From Bacteroidota bacterium (GTDB lineage Bacteria > Bacteroidota > Bacteroidia > Chitinophagales > Saprospiraceae): a DNA stretch of 34,696 nucleotides. Below are positions 17,105 through 23,765 of this stretch, piece by piece. The translations under genes were made by a program, and so were the position numbers. Positions within the stretch are counted from its first letter, which is position 1, and each line of letters opens with the position of its first letter. The stretch covers positions 1-34,696 of the forward strand of contig PZPC01000056.1 of NCBI GenBank assembly GCA_003045895.1, given 5' to 3'. The notes under the pieces were generated by a model that did no database searches, was not told where the DNA came from, and saw only the letters and a list, made by a program, of their open reading frames with translations.

Positions 17105-17806
17105 CTACCGTTCGGCAATGAGAATGTACTGGTAGTCCAGTTCGGTATCGATGGCCTGGATATTGCGGTAGCCTGCTTCGTAGAGCAAATCCTCTACCAC
17201 GTACAACGGCGCACGGTGCTCGCGCGGCAAGGGGCCTAGGGCCGTACGCTTGCGCTTGAAGTCTACGATGACCAGCCGCCCACCTTCTTTAATACAAGGT
17301 TTGAGTTTTTGGAGGTATTCCAATTTGTTCTCGATGTACATAAAGGTGTTGACAATGAGCACAGCGTCGGCCTCGTTGGGTGCCAGGTTGGGCGCATCGC
17401 GCGGCGTGAGGCGGGTTTCCAGGTGGCTTTGCAGGGCGGCGGGCAATTCCAGCATTTTGGTGCTGTCAATCGACCGCAGGAAGCTTTCGTCGATGTCCAG
17501 CGCAATTACTTTTTTGGCCAGCGGCGTGACCCGCTTGGCAAAAAAGCCGGTGCCCGCACCAATATCTACGACTACCTTATTCGCCAGGTTGCCGTTGCCC
17601 AACAGGCCGATGATCAGGTTGGGGCGTTGCCAGACTACCCGATCCGTGTTTTCGTAGGACGCTTTGAATCCGTCCAGGTCAAAGGTGTCCACGCTCGCAA
17701 TAGGGGCCGACATTTTGTCAGCGGGAACCACTGGCTTTTCGTTCCTGTTACAGGCGGTAATACTTACCGCAATTACAGCGGCCACCAAGAAGCGTAGCAT
17801 ATGCAT
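17105..17806 (-). CDS. Predicted lipoprotein with SAM-dependent methyltransferase fold
   Basis: This encodes 233 residues from the ATG at 17806 (MHMLRFLVAAVIAV); a longer frame to 17998 extends upstream but reads like spacer. The N-terminus is a lipoprotein signal ending S-I-T-A-C19, followed by a polar linker. A class I methyltransferase fold then shows motif I, VVDIGAGTGFFAKRV (about 79-93), VIALDID as motif II and GGRLVIVDFKRKR as motif IV/post-IV. An export signal on a SAM-dependent fold is unexpected, since SAM is cytosolic. A later start (Met32, at 17713) would give a cytosolic form. The substrate is unknown. Confidence 0.8.
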   Translation of the reverse strand: MHMLRFLVAAVIAVSITACNRNEKPVVPADKMSAPIASVDTFDLDGFKASYENTDRVVWQRPNLIIGLLGNGNLANKVVVDIGAGTGFFAKRVTPLAKKVIALDIDESFLRSIDSTKMLELPAALQSHLETRLTPRDAPNLAPNEADAVLIVNTFMYIENKLEYLQKLKPCIKEGGRLVIVDFKRKRTALGPLPREHRAPLYVVEDLLYEAGYRNIQAIDTELDYQYILIAER

Positions 17807-18102
17807 AAGAGGTCTTAATTTTTGAGTACCCTGACATTTTCTGTAAAAATAGATGGCTATTTCCAGCCCAACAACTTTTTTTGTTTTCCTTAACGTCTGC
17901 GGTGATGCCTGCTGCTGCTTAGGACACTGTATATTTTTAACAAAATTAACCGTTGCGGCGTTCCGCTGCTGCTGGTTCTCCCGCTCTTTCAGGATCAAAA
18001 CATCAATTATTTGTTAACTAATGGCGGCTTAGGTGAAAAAATTAAAACAAAAACGAAAAAACAAATTGACTTAACACCGTTAACAACAAACATCTAAACT
18101 AC

Positions 18103-18192
18103 TTGTTTACAGTTGTTTAAACAAAAATAAAACCATTCTCTTGATTTGTTTTAAAAAAATAATTAAAATAATATTTGTTTATTAAAAACAAA
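18103..18192. promoter_or_regulatory. Operator-like TTGTTT/AAACAA inverted repeats upstream of the AntA-like gene
   Basis: TTGTTTAAACAA at 18113-18124 is a perfect 12-base palindrome, preceded by another TTGTTTA at 18103-18109. TTTGTTT (18174-18180) and AAACAAA (18186-18192) form a second inverted repeat that covers the -33 element and spacer of the promoter. The matching half-sites suggest a repressor binding site; the regulator is not known. Confidence 0.5.
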
Positions 18193-18206
18193 ATAGGTTA
18201 TATTTG
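18174..18206 (+). promoter_or_regulatory. Bacteroidota-type promoter of the AntA-like gene
   Basis: TTTG at 18174-18177 and TATATTTG at 18199-18206 match the -33 and -7 boxes of the primary Bacteroidota sigma factor, 21 bases apart, ending 23 bases before the ATG at 18230. It lies at the end of an extremely AT-rich tract (18001-18229). Confidence 0.7.
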
Positions 18207-18229
18207 TAGCAGATTAGACCAGTAAAGCT

Positions 18230-19030
18230 ATGGATCTTAATGTGTTTGTAAGCAAAAAAGGTACAAAGGTAGTTTTAGCTACCGATCTCCACCAGGCACT
18301 CCAACTGCCCGACCATCATTATCCGGCCAACATCAAACGGTGGCTGAATGATTACTACGAATTTGCCGACGGTATTCGCAAGCCCCTCAAGTTGCAGGAG
18401 TTTGCCGACCGCAAGCCCACTGAAGGATCCTTGTGGCAAGATTACTACCTGGGGGTGGGGTTGGCCAAGGAGATCGTGCTGCGGTCGCGGAGCAAAGTCA
18501 AGCAGAAATACGCCCGGCAGTTGGCTACGCTCGACGACGAGCAAACGGTCAATAGTCTGAGTACCCAACAATTCCAACACCTGGTGGATATGACCCGGGC
18601 GATGACCCTGATTTCTTGCCAGGAAGAGTTCGAACGCCGACACCTGCGCCTGTACATGGAGCGCAACGAAGGTTCGGCTGCCAACTGGTGGAAATACCGC
18701 GCCGAAGTGTTGGGCTACACCACCGATAGCCTGCGCGATAAACTGCGCCGCCGGGGCATTACGGAGACCAGTGGCAATCAGCGGCAGTTGCTGGCGCAAC
18801 TGAATCCCCTGGAGCTTATCCGGGCCGGTATTATCGACCTGTTCATGGCCATTGGAAAAAGCAAGGAATACGCCGCCGCAATGGGCGATTTGTCACAACA
18901 ACTGGCCGCCAGTCTGAACCTGCAGCTCATTGATGATCATCGGCAAGTGGATTTGTTTACAACTGCGGTTGATCCGGAACTGGTACACCGCCTGAAAGAA
19001 CCCCTGGCCAAGCACCTGGTAGCTGCCTAG
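18230..19030 (+). CDS. AntA-type antirepressor-like protein
   Basis: This encodes 266 residues. The N-terminal about 110 residues resemble phage AntA/AntB antirepressors: LATDLHQALQLPDHHYPANI then W-LNDYYEF recalls 'LHxFLEV...F..WI...I..Y', and DYYLGVGLAKEIVLRSRSKV then KQKYARQL recalls the 'DY.L....AKE.......GK..R.Y' block. The rest (about 120-266) is helical and unassigned, with ANWWKYRAEVLGYTTDSLRD in the middle. No signal or membrane segment is seen. It stands alone: divergent to the methyltransferase gene, preceded by an AT-rich promoter with operator-like repeats and followed by structured repeats. It could be a domesticated phage regulator. The AntA link is by pattern and not certain. 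Confidence 0.7.
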   Translation: MDLNVFVSKKGTKVVLATDLHQALQLPDHHYPANIKRWLNDYYEFADGIRKPLKLQEFADRKPTEGSLWQDYYLGVGLAKEIVLRSRSKVKQKYARQLATLDDEQTVNSLSTQQFQHLVDMTRAMTLISCQEEFERRHLRLYMERNEGSAANWWKYRAEVLGYTTDSLRDKLRRRGITETSGNQRQLLAQLNPLELIRAGIIDLFMAIGKSKEYAAAMGDLSQQLAASLNLQLIDDHRQVDLFTTAVDPELVHRLKEPLAKHLVAA

Positions 19031-19066
19031 GTTTGGCTCAATAAAAAAATTCCAGCTGTACATTTT

Positions 19067-19150
19067 ATTATACGTTGTCCTTCAGCGCCTTGATCGGACC
19101 GGATCAAATTTGATCTGATCTGCTAATGGTTAAGCGCTGAACCGTACAAT
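19067..19150. repeat. Imperfect inverted repeat with four GATC sites
   Basis: The arms 19067-19091 (ATTATACG...TTCAGCGC) and 19131-19150 (GCGCTGAA...CGTACAAT) pair with small bulges. The loop region holds a perfect 14-base palindrome GATCAAATTTGATC (19102-19115) and GATC four times in 29 bases (19092, 19102, 19112, 19117). It lies 36 bases after the AntA-like stop and could fold in its mRNA. Confidence 0.6.
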
Positions 19151-19171
19151 CCCCAACCCACCAAAAACAAT

Positions 19172-19222
19172 CACCGATGCCGTTGTCAGGCCTGAACCCC
19201 TGGCAACCCGCATCGGTGTTTT
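19172..19222. terminator. Probable bidirectional terminator hairpin
   Basis: CACCGATGC (19172-19180) pairs with GCATCGGTG (19210-19218), with an inner GTTG/CAAC, followed by TTTTGTT on the plus strand; the mirrored CAAAAACAA precedes it. It probably ends the AntA-like gene transcript. Confidence 0.65.
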
Positions 19223-19239
19223 GTTGGAGGTATCCTTAA

Positions 19240-19560
19240 GGCTGTCGAATCTGAAAACAACTAATATAATCAACAGGGTTTATTTTACGCCAAATAGTGC
19301 GAAGTGCCGTAGGTACTTAATACCGGTAGAAAATGGCCAAATGTGTGCTTCCCGTGCCGTAGGTACGGCATGTAAATCAATAGCACACAGCATATTCCGT
19401 ACCTACGGCACGGCTAATCAATCGGTGAAACAATTTTCTACCGATATCGCGTACCTAAAGGCACGCTTCCCTGATGTTTACGCGGAGATACCACGAAGCG
19501 AGACCCACCTTTTAGGATAAAACCTACTGTTTATGTGAAGTATTTTTACATTCGACAGCC
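19240..19560. mobile_element. Nested inverted-repeat element, about 320 bp, no complete gene (MITE-like)
   Basis: The ends carry GGCTGTCGAAT (19240-19250) and its complement (19550-19560), with partial similarity extending about 10 bases inward. Inside, 19303-19333 and about 19432-19463 are inverted copies of GTGCC-x-TAGGTAC...ATA-x-CGGTAGAAAAT (about 25 of 32 matching). At the centre, CCCGTGCCGTAGGTACGG (19351-19368) faces CCGTACCTACGGCACGG (19397-19413). A 99-residue open frame across it (19221-19520) shows no recognisable domain. GGTATCCT occurs on both sides (19229-19236 and 19568-19575) but does not directly abut the ends. Confidence 0.6.
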
Positions 19561-19603
19561 CTGTGGGGGTATCCTGCCAGGTACAGCGATAAAGGCCGAC
19601 CCC

Positions 19604-19771
19604 CTAGTGGTCGTCAAGGCTAAAACTTCAGGTAGCCTGTGGCGTCTTTTGCGGCCACTCTGCGTTGGAGAACCCCTTACGTAGCGGTGCTATGCGCGGG
19701 AACCCCCGCCTTGATTGGCCCCAAAATTCGCTCACACTCAACCGGAAAATTAACACTTGACAGACCACTAG
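19604..19771. mobile_element. IS-derived non-autonomous remnant with terminal inverted repeats
   Basis: The left end CTAGTGGTC-GTCAAG (19604-19618) and the complement of the right end, CTAGTGGTCTGTCAAG (19756-19771), match except for one base gap, and the outermost CTAG (or TA) repeats on both sides as a target duplication would. About 167 bases are enclosed, too short for a transposase. The right end supplies the TAG stop codon of the adjacent helix-hairpin-helix gene. The IS family is not assigned. Confidence 0.6.
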
Positions 19772-21009
19772 CTTTCCCGACCACCCCTTAGTTCATCCTG
19801 ATAAGAACGGAGTTCCTGCCACCGCTCGGCGGCCGCCAGGCGTGCCTGCAGCGGCCAGGTGTAGGGGCTGTGCATGCGGAAACTGTCCCCGGCTTCTTCC
19901 AGTATTTCTTTCAGGCGGGCGGGCTCGGTAGCGGCCAGGCTGGCCCAGTCGGGAATACCTGCTGCTTTTAGTAATTCTTCAATCTTAGGACCAATCCCCT
20001 CGATGATCTTCAGGTCAGTTGCACTGGACCAGGGCAATTCATTTTCCACCATCCTCGGCGCGGGAGCGGCACTTTGCGCTGCGAGCGCAGCAGCTTGCGC
20101 GACCCATTGGTCCTTTTCGATGCGGCCTGGGATGTAACCAATACTTTCGGTCATGGCGTCCACTTGATCCGGCGTCCAGCTGGCCACATCGCGGTAGGTG
20201 AAGACCCCATTTTCATTGAGTTTCTTCGCTAAGAATTCGCCGATTCCCTCAATTTGGGTCAGGTCGTCGCGCTCGCGGTCATCCACGATTATTTTTTCGT
20301 ACAAGACCGTTTTTCCTGCTTGTAACTGAACATCTGATTCCCCGGTGACATCGTTCTCCTGTACCTGGGTCGTGCCGCCGGCAGCAAGCCCGCCGACCAG
20401 GGTACGCTGCTTCACTTCCTGCAGGTCCGTTTTCAATTGGTTGTTTTCCGTAGACAGTTGGCCGAGCAGCACTTCAAAGTGGTTGAGCCGCTCGCGAAGT
20501 ACGGCAACATCCTGGTTTTGCTGGCCGGTTGCGGGCGTGACCGGAAGCTCGGCGAAATTTCGCCCCCCTTCCCCGAGTTGTTCGTTTTGCGTTTTCAATC
20601 CGCTCAGCTGATCGTTGAGGTCGTTGATCGAAGCGGCGTAGGTACGGTTGGTGGTTTGCAATTCCTCTACCCGCTGATTCAGCCGGTAGGCTTCCTGCAA
20701 TTGGTGTTGTTTGGCCTGGTCAGCCAAAGACAACCGATCCATCAGGTCCACTTTTTCGCGGCTTTCTTCCTGCAATTCCAGGTCGCGCTGCTGCAATTGG
20801 GCCTTTACCCCCGCCAGCTGCGTCGTGAGTTGTTGCTGCTGCTGTTCCGCTGCGCGCAGTTCTTTCTTTAGTCGCCGCACTTTTCCAGACCGGAGCAGAT
20901 AAGCAACCAAAAAACCGACTAGGAAGGAAATGAGCATTACCATCCAAAGGAATAAGCCTTCGCGGGAATCGAGCTTGGTAAAGAGGTCAAGCAAAGATTG
21001 ATCAGTCAT
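19768..21009 (-). CDS. Membrane-anchored coiled-coil protein with two helix-hairpin-helix-like repeats
   Basis: This encodes 413 residues. One transmembrane helix (about 19-40: FLWMVMLISFLVGFLVAYLL) is followed by a long Gln/Glu/Leu-rich coiled coil (about 45-210). Two related helix-hairpin-helix domains follow: DDLTQIEGIGEFLAKKLNEN (about 258-277) and DLKIIEGIGPKIEELLKAAG (about 330-350), the second ending in HSPYTWPLQARLAAAERW. Such IEGIGP modules occur in many Bacteroidota proteins, often joined to coiled coils; DNA or protein binding is possible but unproven. The last residues RGGRES end at a TAG provided by the inverted-repeat element at 19604-19771, so the extreme C-terminus may have been altered by that insertion. 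Confidence 0.85.
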   Translation of the reverse strand: MTDQSLLDLFTKLDSREGLFLWMVMLISFLVGFLVAYLLRSGKVRRLKKELRAAEQQQQQLTTQLAGVKAQLQQRDLELQEESREKVDLMDRLSLADQAKQHQLQEAYRLNQRVEELQTTNRTYAASINDLNDQLSGLKTQNEQLGEGGRNFAELPVTPATGQQNQDVAVLRERLNHFEVLLGQLSTENNQLKTDLQEVKQRTLVGGLAAGGTTQVQENDVTGESDVQLQAGKTVLYEKIIVDDRERDDLTQIEGIGEFLAKKLNENGVFTYRDVASWTPDQVDAMTESIGYIPGRIEKDQWVAQAAALAAQSAAPAPRMVENELPWSSATDLKIIEGIGPKIEELLKAAGIPDWASLAATEPARLKEILEEAGDSFRMHSPYTWPLQARLAAAERWQELRSYQDELRGGRES

Positions 21010-21045
21010 GGGTTGTATTTTTGAGCAGCAATTTATTCACCTTCT

Positions 21046-21143
21046 CTGACATTTTTTGTGGTCAAACTAAAGTAAAGATGAAAAGTGACGGGTAAGGAGC
21101 GTCATCTTTACTTTCGATTGACCTCCAACACAAAAAACGTCAG
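21046..21143. repeat. Long imperfect inverted repeat between two minus-strand genes
   Basis: A perfect 13-base stem, AAAGTAAAGATGA (21069-21081) with TCATCTTTACTTT (21102-21114), extends outward with a few mismatches and a gap to CTGACATTTTTTGTG (21046-21060) facing CACAAAAAACGTCAG (21129-21143). It lies downstream of the OmpA-domain gene and just upstream of the helix-hairpin-helix gene, so it may act as a terminator, a regulatory leader or a small repeat element. Confidence 0.65.
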
Positions 21144-21192
21144 CGAATCTTTATTCAACGTATCTTGACGGAAATAAAGCAAAATTATTCCT

Positions 21193-22068
21193 TTATTTTT
21201 TTTCCGTCCCTATAATAAAATTGACCCGGCGGTTCTTTTGTTTGTTCAAGGGGGAATTGTTCGGGACGATGGGTTCCGTTTCGCCCTTGGAAGACACCTC
21301 CATCTGCGTCGTAATTCCCATCTTTTCCAAATATTCCCGCGCGCTTTTGGCGCGCCGGAGACCCAGGTTGTAGTTGTACTTTTCCGAATCATCGCTATCC
21401 GTATGGCCAACAATACGGATTGTGTTTTCCGGATAGCGTTGCAGGTAGGTCTTTACCGAATCGGCGTAGGACTTGAAGGCATCGCCCGGTTGAAAAACAT
21501 CCCCATTGCTGGGAAAGTTAGCATCGGAATAGGTCATATTCGTGAACGTATAAACCACCTTGGCGTAGCTACTGGGCCCGACCGGTGGCAGCAGGGCGAA
21601 GCGCAGGGGTTCTGGTACGGTGGTTCCTGCAACAAGTTCTTGCTCCAGTTCGAAACGTTCAGCAACAATACCTCGTTTTTCCAGCAAATCCCGCACGGCC
21701 GCCGCCCGCGCCATCCCCATACTTTCGTAAAAACCCGCCAGCATTTCCAATTCTTCGGCCGTATACTTGCCGGTCAGTTGGAGTCTTATGGTGGTGTCGG
21801 CCAGCATGATCGTGGCAATGGTATCGAGAAAAAAATCATTGCCGGCCGTCAGGATGGGCGTATAATCACCAGGAGCAAAGGCAAATTCCTCGTAACCACG
21901 GAGTACGATGGTATCATTATTGGTGAGTTCCAGGGTTCGCGGCCGTTCGTTTACAGGCGCCGTTATCTCTTCCTGGCATGAGCCCAGGATGTCGCAGATA
22001 AAAAACCACCGGGCAAAAACGGCAAAGAACAGGAAGCCCACGAAAAGAAGAAAGGCCAGCAACCTCAT
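21193..22068 (-). CDS. OmpA-family envelope protein
   Basis: This encodes 291 residues. A hydrophobic N-terminus (LLAFLLFVGFLFFAVF) acts as a signal or membrane anchor; Cys31 in I-L-G-S-C could be a lipobox but the fit is imperfect. The C-terminal about 110 residues are a peptidoglycan-binding OmpA-like domain: TIRIVGHTDSDDSEKYNYNL then GLRRAKSAREYLEKMGI, ending in NKQKNRRVNFII. Residues about 75-150 (IATIMLADTTIRLQLTGKYT and MARAAAVRDLLEKRGI) look like a second, degenerate copy of the same fold. It probably tethers the envelope to peptidoglycan. It is followed by the helix-hairpin-helix gene on the same strand. Confidence 0.88.
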   Translation of the reverse strand: MRLLAFLLFVGFLFFAVFARWFFICDILGSCQEEITAPVNERPRTLELTNNDTIVLRGYEEFAFAPGDYTPILTAGNDFFLDTIATIMLADTTIRLQLTGKYTAEELEMLAGFYESMGMARAAAVRDLLEKRGIVAERFELEQELVAGTTVPEPLRFALLPPVGPSSYAKVVYTFTNMTYSDANFPSNGDVFQPGDAFKSYADSVKTYLQRYPENTIRIVGHTDSDDSEKYNYNLGLRRAKSAREYLEKMGITTQMEVSSKGETEPIVPNNSPLNKQKNRRVNFIIGTEKK

Positions 22069-22106
22069 AAGTTAGGATCAATTTGGTGATTCGGAAGATA
22101 GAAAAG

Positions 22107-22141
22107 AATCCCGGTAAAGATAAATTTTCTTTACTGGGATT
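22107..22141 (-). terminator. Terminator-like hairpin after the PLP enzyme gene
   Basis: AATCCCGGTAAAGA (22107-22120) pairs with TCTTTACTGGGATT (22128-22141) with one G-T wobble. On the minus strand it lies about 43 bases past the stop and is followed by a T-rich stretch (CTTTTCTATCTT). Confidence 0.6.
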
Positions 22142-22183
22142 CCATGCGCGTCAAGAAACAGGCTCGCCAAAGGAGCGGCCAGC

Positions 22184-23461
22184 CTATATCATCTTGCGGA
22201 CGTTGTTCGCCACTTTAATTCGGAAAGCACGATAAACCTGTTCCAAACTGGAGTTGTTTTCGTGCAAAACCTCGGGTAAAATATTGGCCAGGGCCTCGAG
22301 CATTCCTTTAATTTGGGCTTCCGTATGGCTAACCGTTACCGTTGCCCGCATGCCGGTGTTGTTCACCGGAACCGCAGGGTAAATGCCAATACTAACAAAA
22401 TAACCCGCAGCCTTCATCCGGCGGCACACTTCGTAACCTACTTCTGTTTTACCCACGCCGATAAAAAAGATGGGCGTCAGATAGGATGGCTTGATGAGTG
22501 GCAACCCCAACTGCAATGCATAATCCCGAAAGTGGGTAATCTTCTCCATCAACGCTGCTTGCCGGATGGGGAGTTCATCGCTCAGGTGGATATGAGCGGA
22601 TGCCTGGATAGCACCCAGCATCGGTGGTTCGGCCGGACTGGTAAAGATGTACGGACTACCACAATAGATGATTCGCTCCTTGGTGGCTTCGTCCGGGCAG
22701 ACGATCGCCGCGCCGCCACTCCCAAAGCCTTTGCCCAGGGAAGTAACCAGAAAAACCCGCTCGTGGCGCGGCAGCGCCTCCAGGAGGTAACCGCTGCCGT
22801 GCTTGCCCATCCAACTCATGCCGTGGGCGTCGTCTACGTAGAGGTGAAGCTTGGGGTAGCGATCCAGGAGCACTGCGATTTCTGCTGCGGGTAACGTATC
22901 GCCGTACATGGAATACACCCCGTCGGCCAGGTACCAGACCTTGGGGTGAATCTCGCCCAGCTTTTGGATGCGCTCCTCCAGCTGATCCATCCGGTTGTGG
23001 CGGATAACTTCCACTTTATTCCCGTAGGAACGCAGCATATCCGTCGCGTTGCGCACGCTGGCGTGTACCTGATGGTCCAGCACAATGGCATCGTCGATGT
23101 GGGTAATTACCGGCAAAACCGCAATGTGCGCCAGGGAAGTTCGGGCGAGCACCGCTACGGGTTGCCGGAAAACCCTGGCCAGCAACTCTTCCGTTGTGCG
23201 GGTCAGATTCAGGCTCAAAAAAGCACGGGAAACCGCCGTGTAGGTCCCGTAACGACGCAGCATCTCGGTGGCACCGGCAATGAGCCGCTCGTCTTGCGAC
23301 AGGCCCAGGTAGTCGCAAAAAACAAACGATGTCAGTTGCTCGTCCTCAATGTGAATTTGCGGGAGATCGAGGTTTTCGTCATTTGCCCACAAATGACCAA
23401 CCTGCTTAGAAGCACCTTCGGTAACGATGGCTTCTATTGTTTTTAAAATAGTGTCTTTCAT
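22184..23461 (-). CDS. PLP-dependent alpha-oxoamine synthase-family enzyme
   Basis: This encodes 425 residues from the ATG at 23461 (a TTG five codons earlier is possible). The family condenses an amino acid with an acyl thioester (8-amino-7-oxononanoate synthase, serine palmitoyltransferase, 2-amino-3-ketobutyrate CoA ligase). Seen here: FVFCDYLGLSQDERL near the N-terminus, the His of LDHQVHAS, the cofactor pair in YVDDAHGMSWMGKHGSG, and the Schiff-base Lys244 in VTSLGKGFGSGGAAIV. The sequence is divergent (LGKGFGSGG rather than the usual SKAFGGxGG). No bio, kbl or sphingolipid genes are adjacent, so the substrate is open; in Bacteroidota a role in sphingolipid or sulfonolipid base formation is one possibility. 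Confidence 0.82.
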   Translation of the reverse strand: MKDTILKTIEAIVTEGASKQVGHLWANDENLDLPQIHIEDEQLTSFVFCDYLGLSQDERLIAGATEMLRRYGTYTAVSRAFLSLNLTRTTEELLARVFRQPVAVLARTSLAHIAVLPVITHIDDAIVLDHQVHASVRNATDMLRSYGNKVEVIRHNRMDQLEERIQKLGEIHPKVWYLADGVYSMYGDTLPAAEIAVLLDRYPKLHLYVDDAHGMSWMGKHGSGYLLEALPRHERVFLVTSLGKGFGSGGAAIVCPDEATKERIIYCGSPYIFTSPAEPPMLGAIQASAHIHLSDELPIRQAALMEKITHFRDYALQLGLPLIKPSYLTPIFFIGVGKTEVGYEVCRRMKAAGYFVSIGIYPAVPVNNTGMRATVTVSHTEAQIKGMLEALANILPEVLHENNSSLEQVYRAFRIKVANNVRKMI

Positions 23462-23529
23462 AGAGATAATCCTCAATTAGCGAAAAGAAAAGGCTACAAT
23501 TCAATTAGATGAGGATGATCAAGTCTATT

Positions 23530-23569
23530 AATCAGGCTTTACCTTTAGTAAACAAAAGGTAAGCTGATT
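23530..23569. promoter_or_regulatory. Hairpin in the 5' leader of the PLP enzyme gene
   Basis: AATCAGGCTTTACCTTT (23530-23546) pairs with AAAGGTAAGCTGATT (23555-23569) with two single-base bulges. It lies between the candidate -7 box (23589-23596) and the ATG at 23461, so it would be in the untranslated leader, or it may serve as an operator in this divergent spacer. Confidence 0.5.
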
Positions 23570-23588
23570 CGTGTGGGAGTGCTTAATA

Positions 23589-23596
23589 CAAATATA
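23589..23596 (-). promoter_or_regulatory. Candidate -7 box (TATATTTG) for the PLP enzyme gene
   Basis: On the minus strand TATATTTG matches TAnnTTTG exactly; no TTTG is seen at the -33 distance. The leader would be about 120 bases. The rest of the 304-base divergent spacer (23462-23765) is AT-rich with no gene. Confidence 0.4.
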
Positions 23597-23765
23597 CACG
23601 GATAATATAAATATCATCTTTTTTCTTTGCTTACCTACCTGGGAAATTTAAAACGTTAAACATTGAACTTCTTTTAAACCCTTTTATCCGCTACCAGTCT
23701 AAAAAAGCGTTTCCCCAAAGAACCGCCTTACGGGTCTGCAATTGATCACAAAACCCCTTCCCGAT

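Noticed and set aside
19172-19218. CCTGAACCCCTGGCAACCC inside a hairpin, recalling the core of SAM-type riboswitches
   Set aside because: The surrounding helices do not match a SAM-I layout, no gene follows on the plus strand, and the hairpin with a T-run is explained as a terminator.
19221-19520. A 99-residue open frame inside the nested inverted-repeat element
   Set aside because: It runs through the inverted arms, has no recognisable domain and no promoter; it is best explained by the repeat itself.
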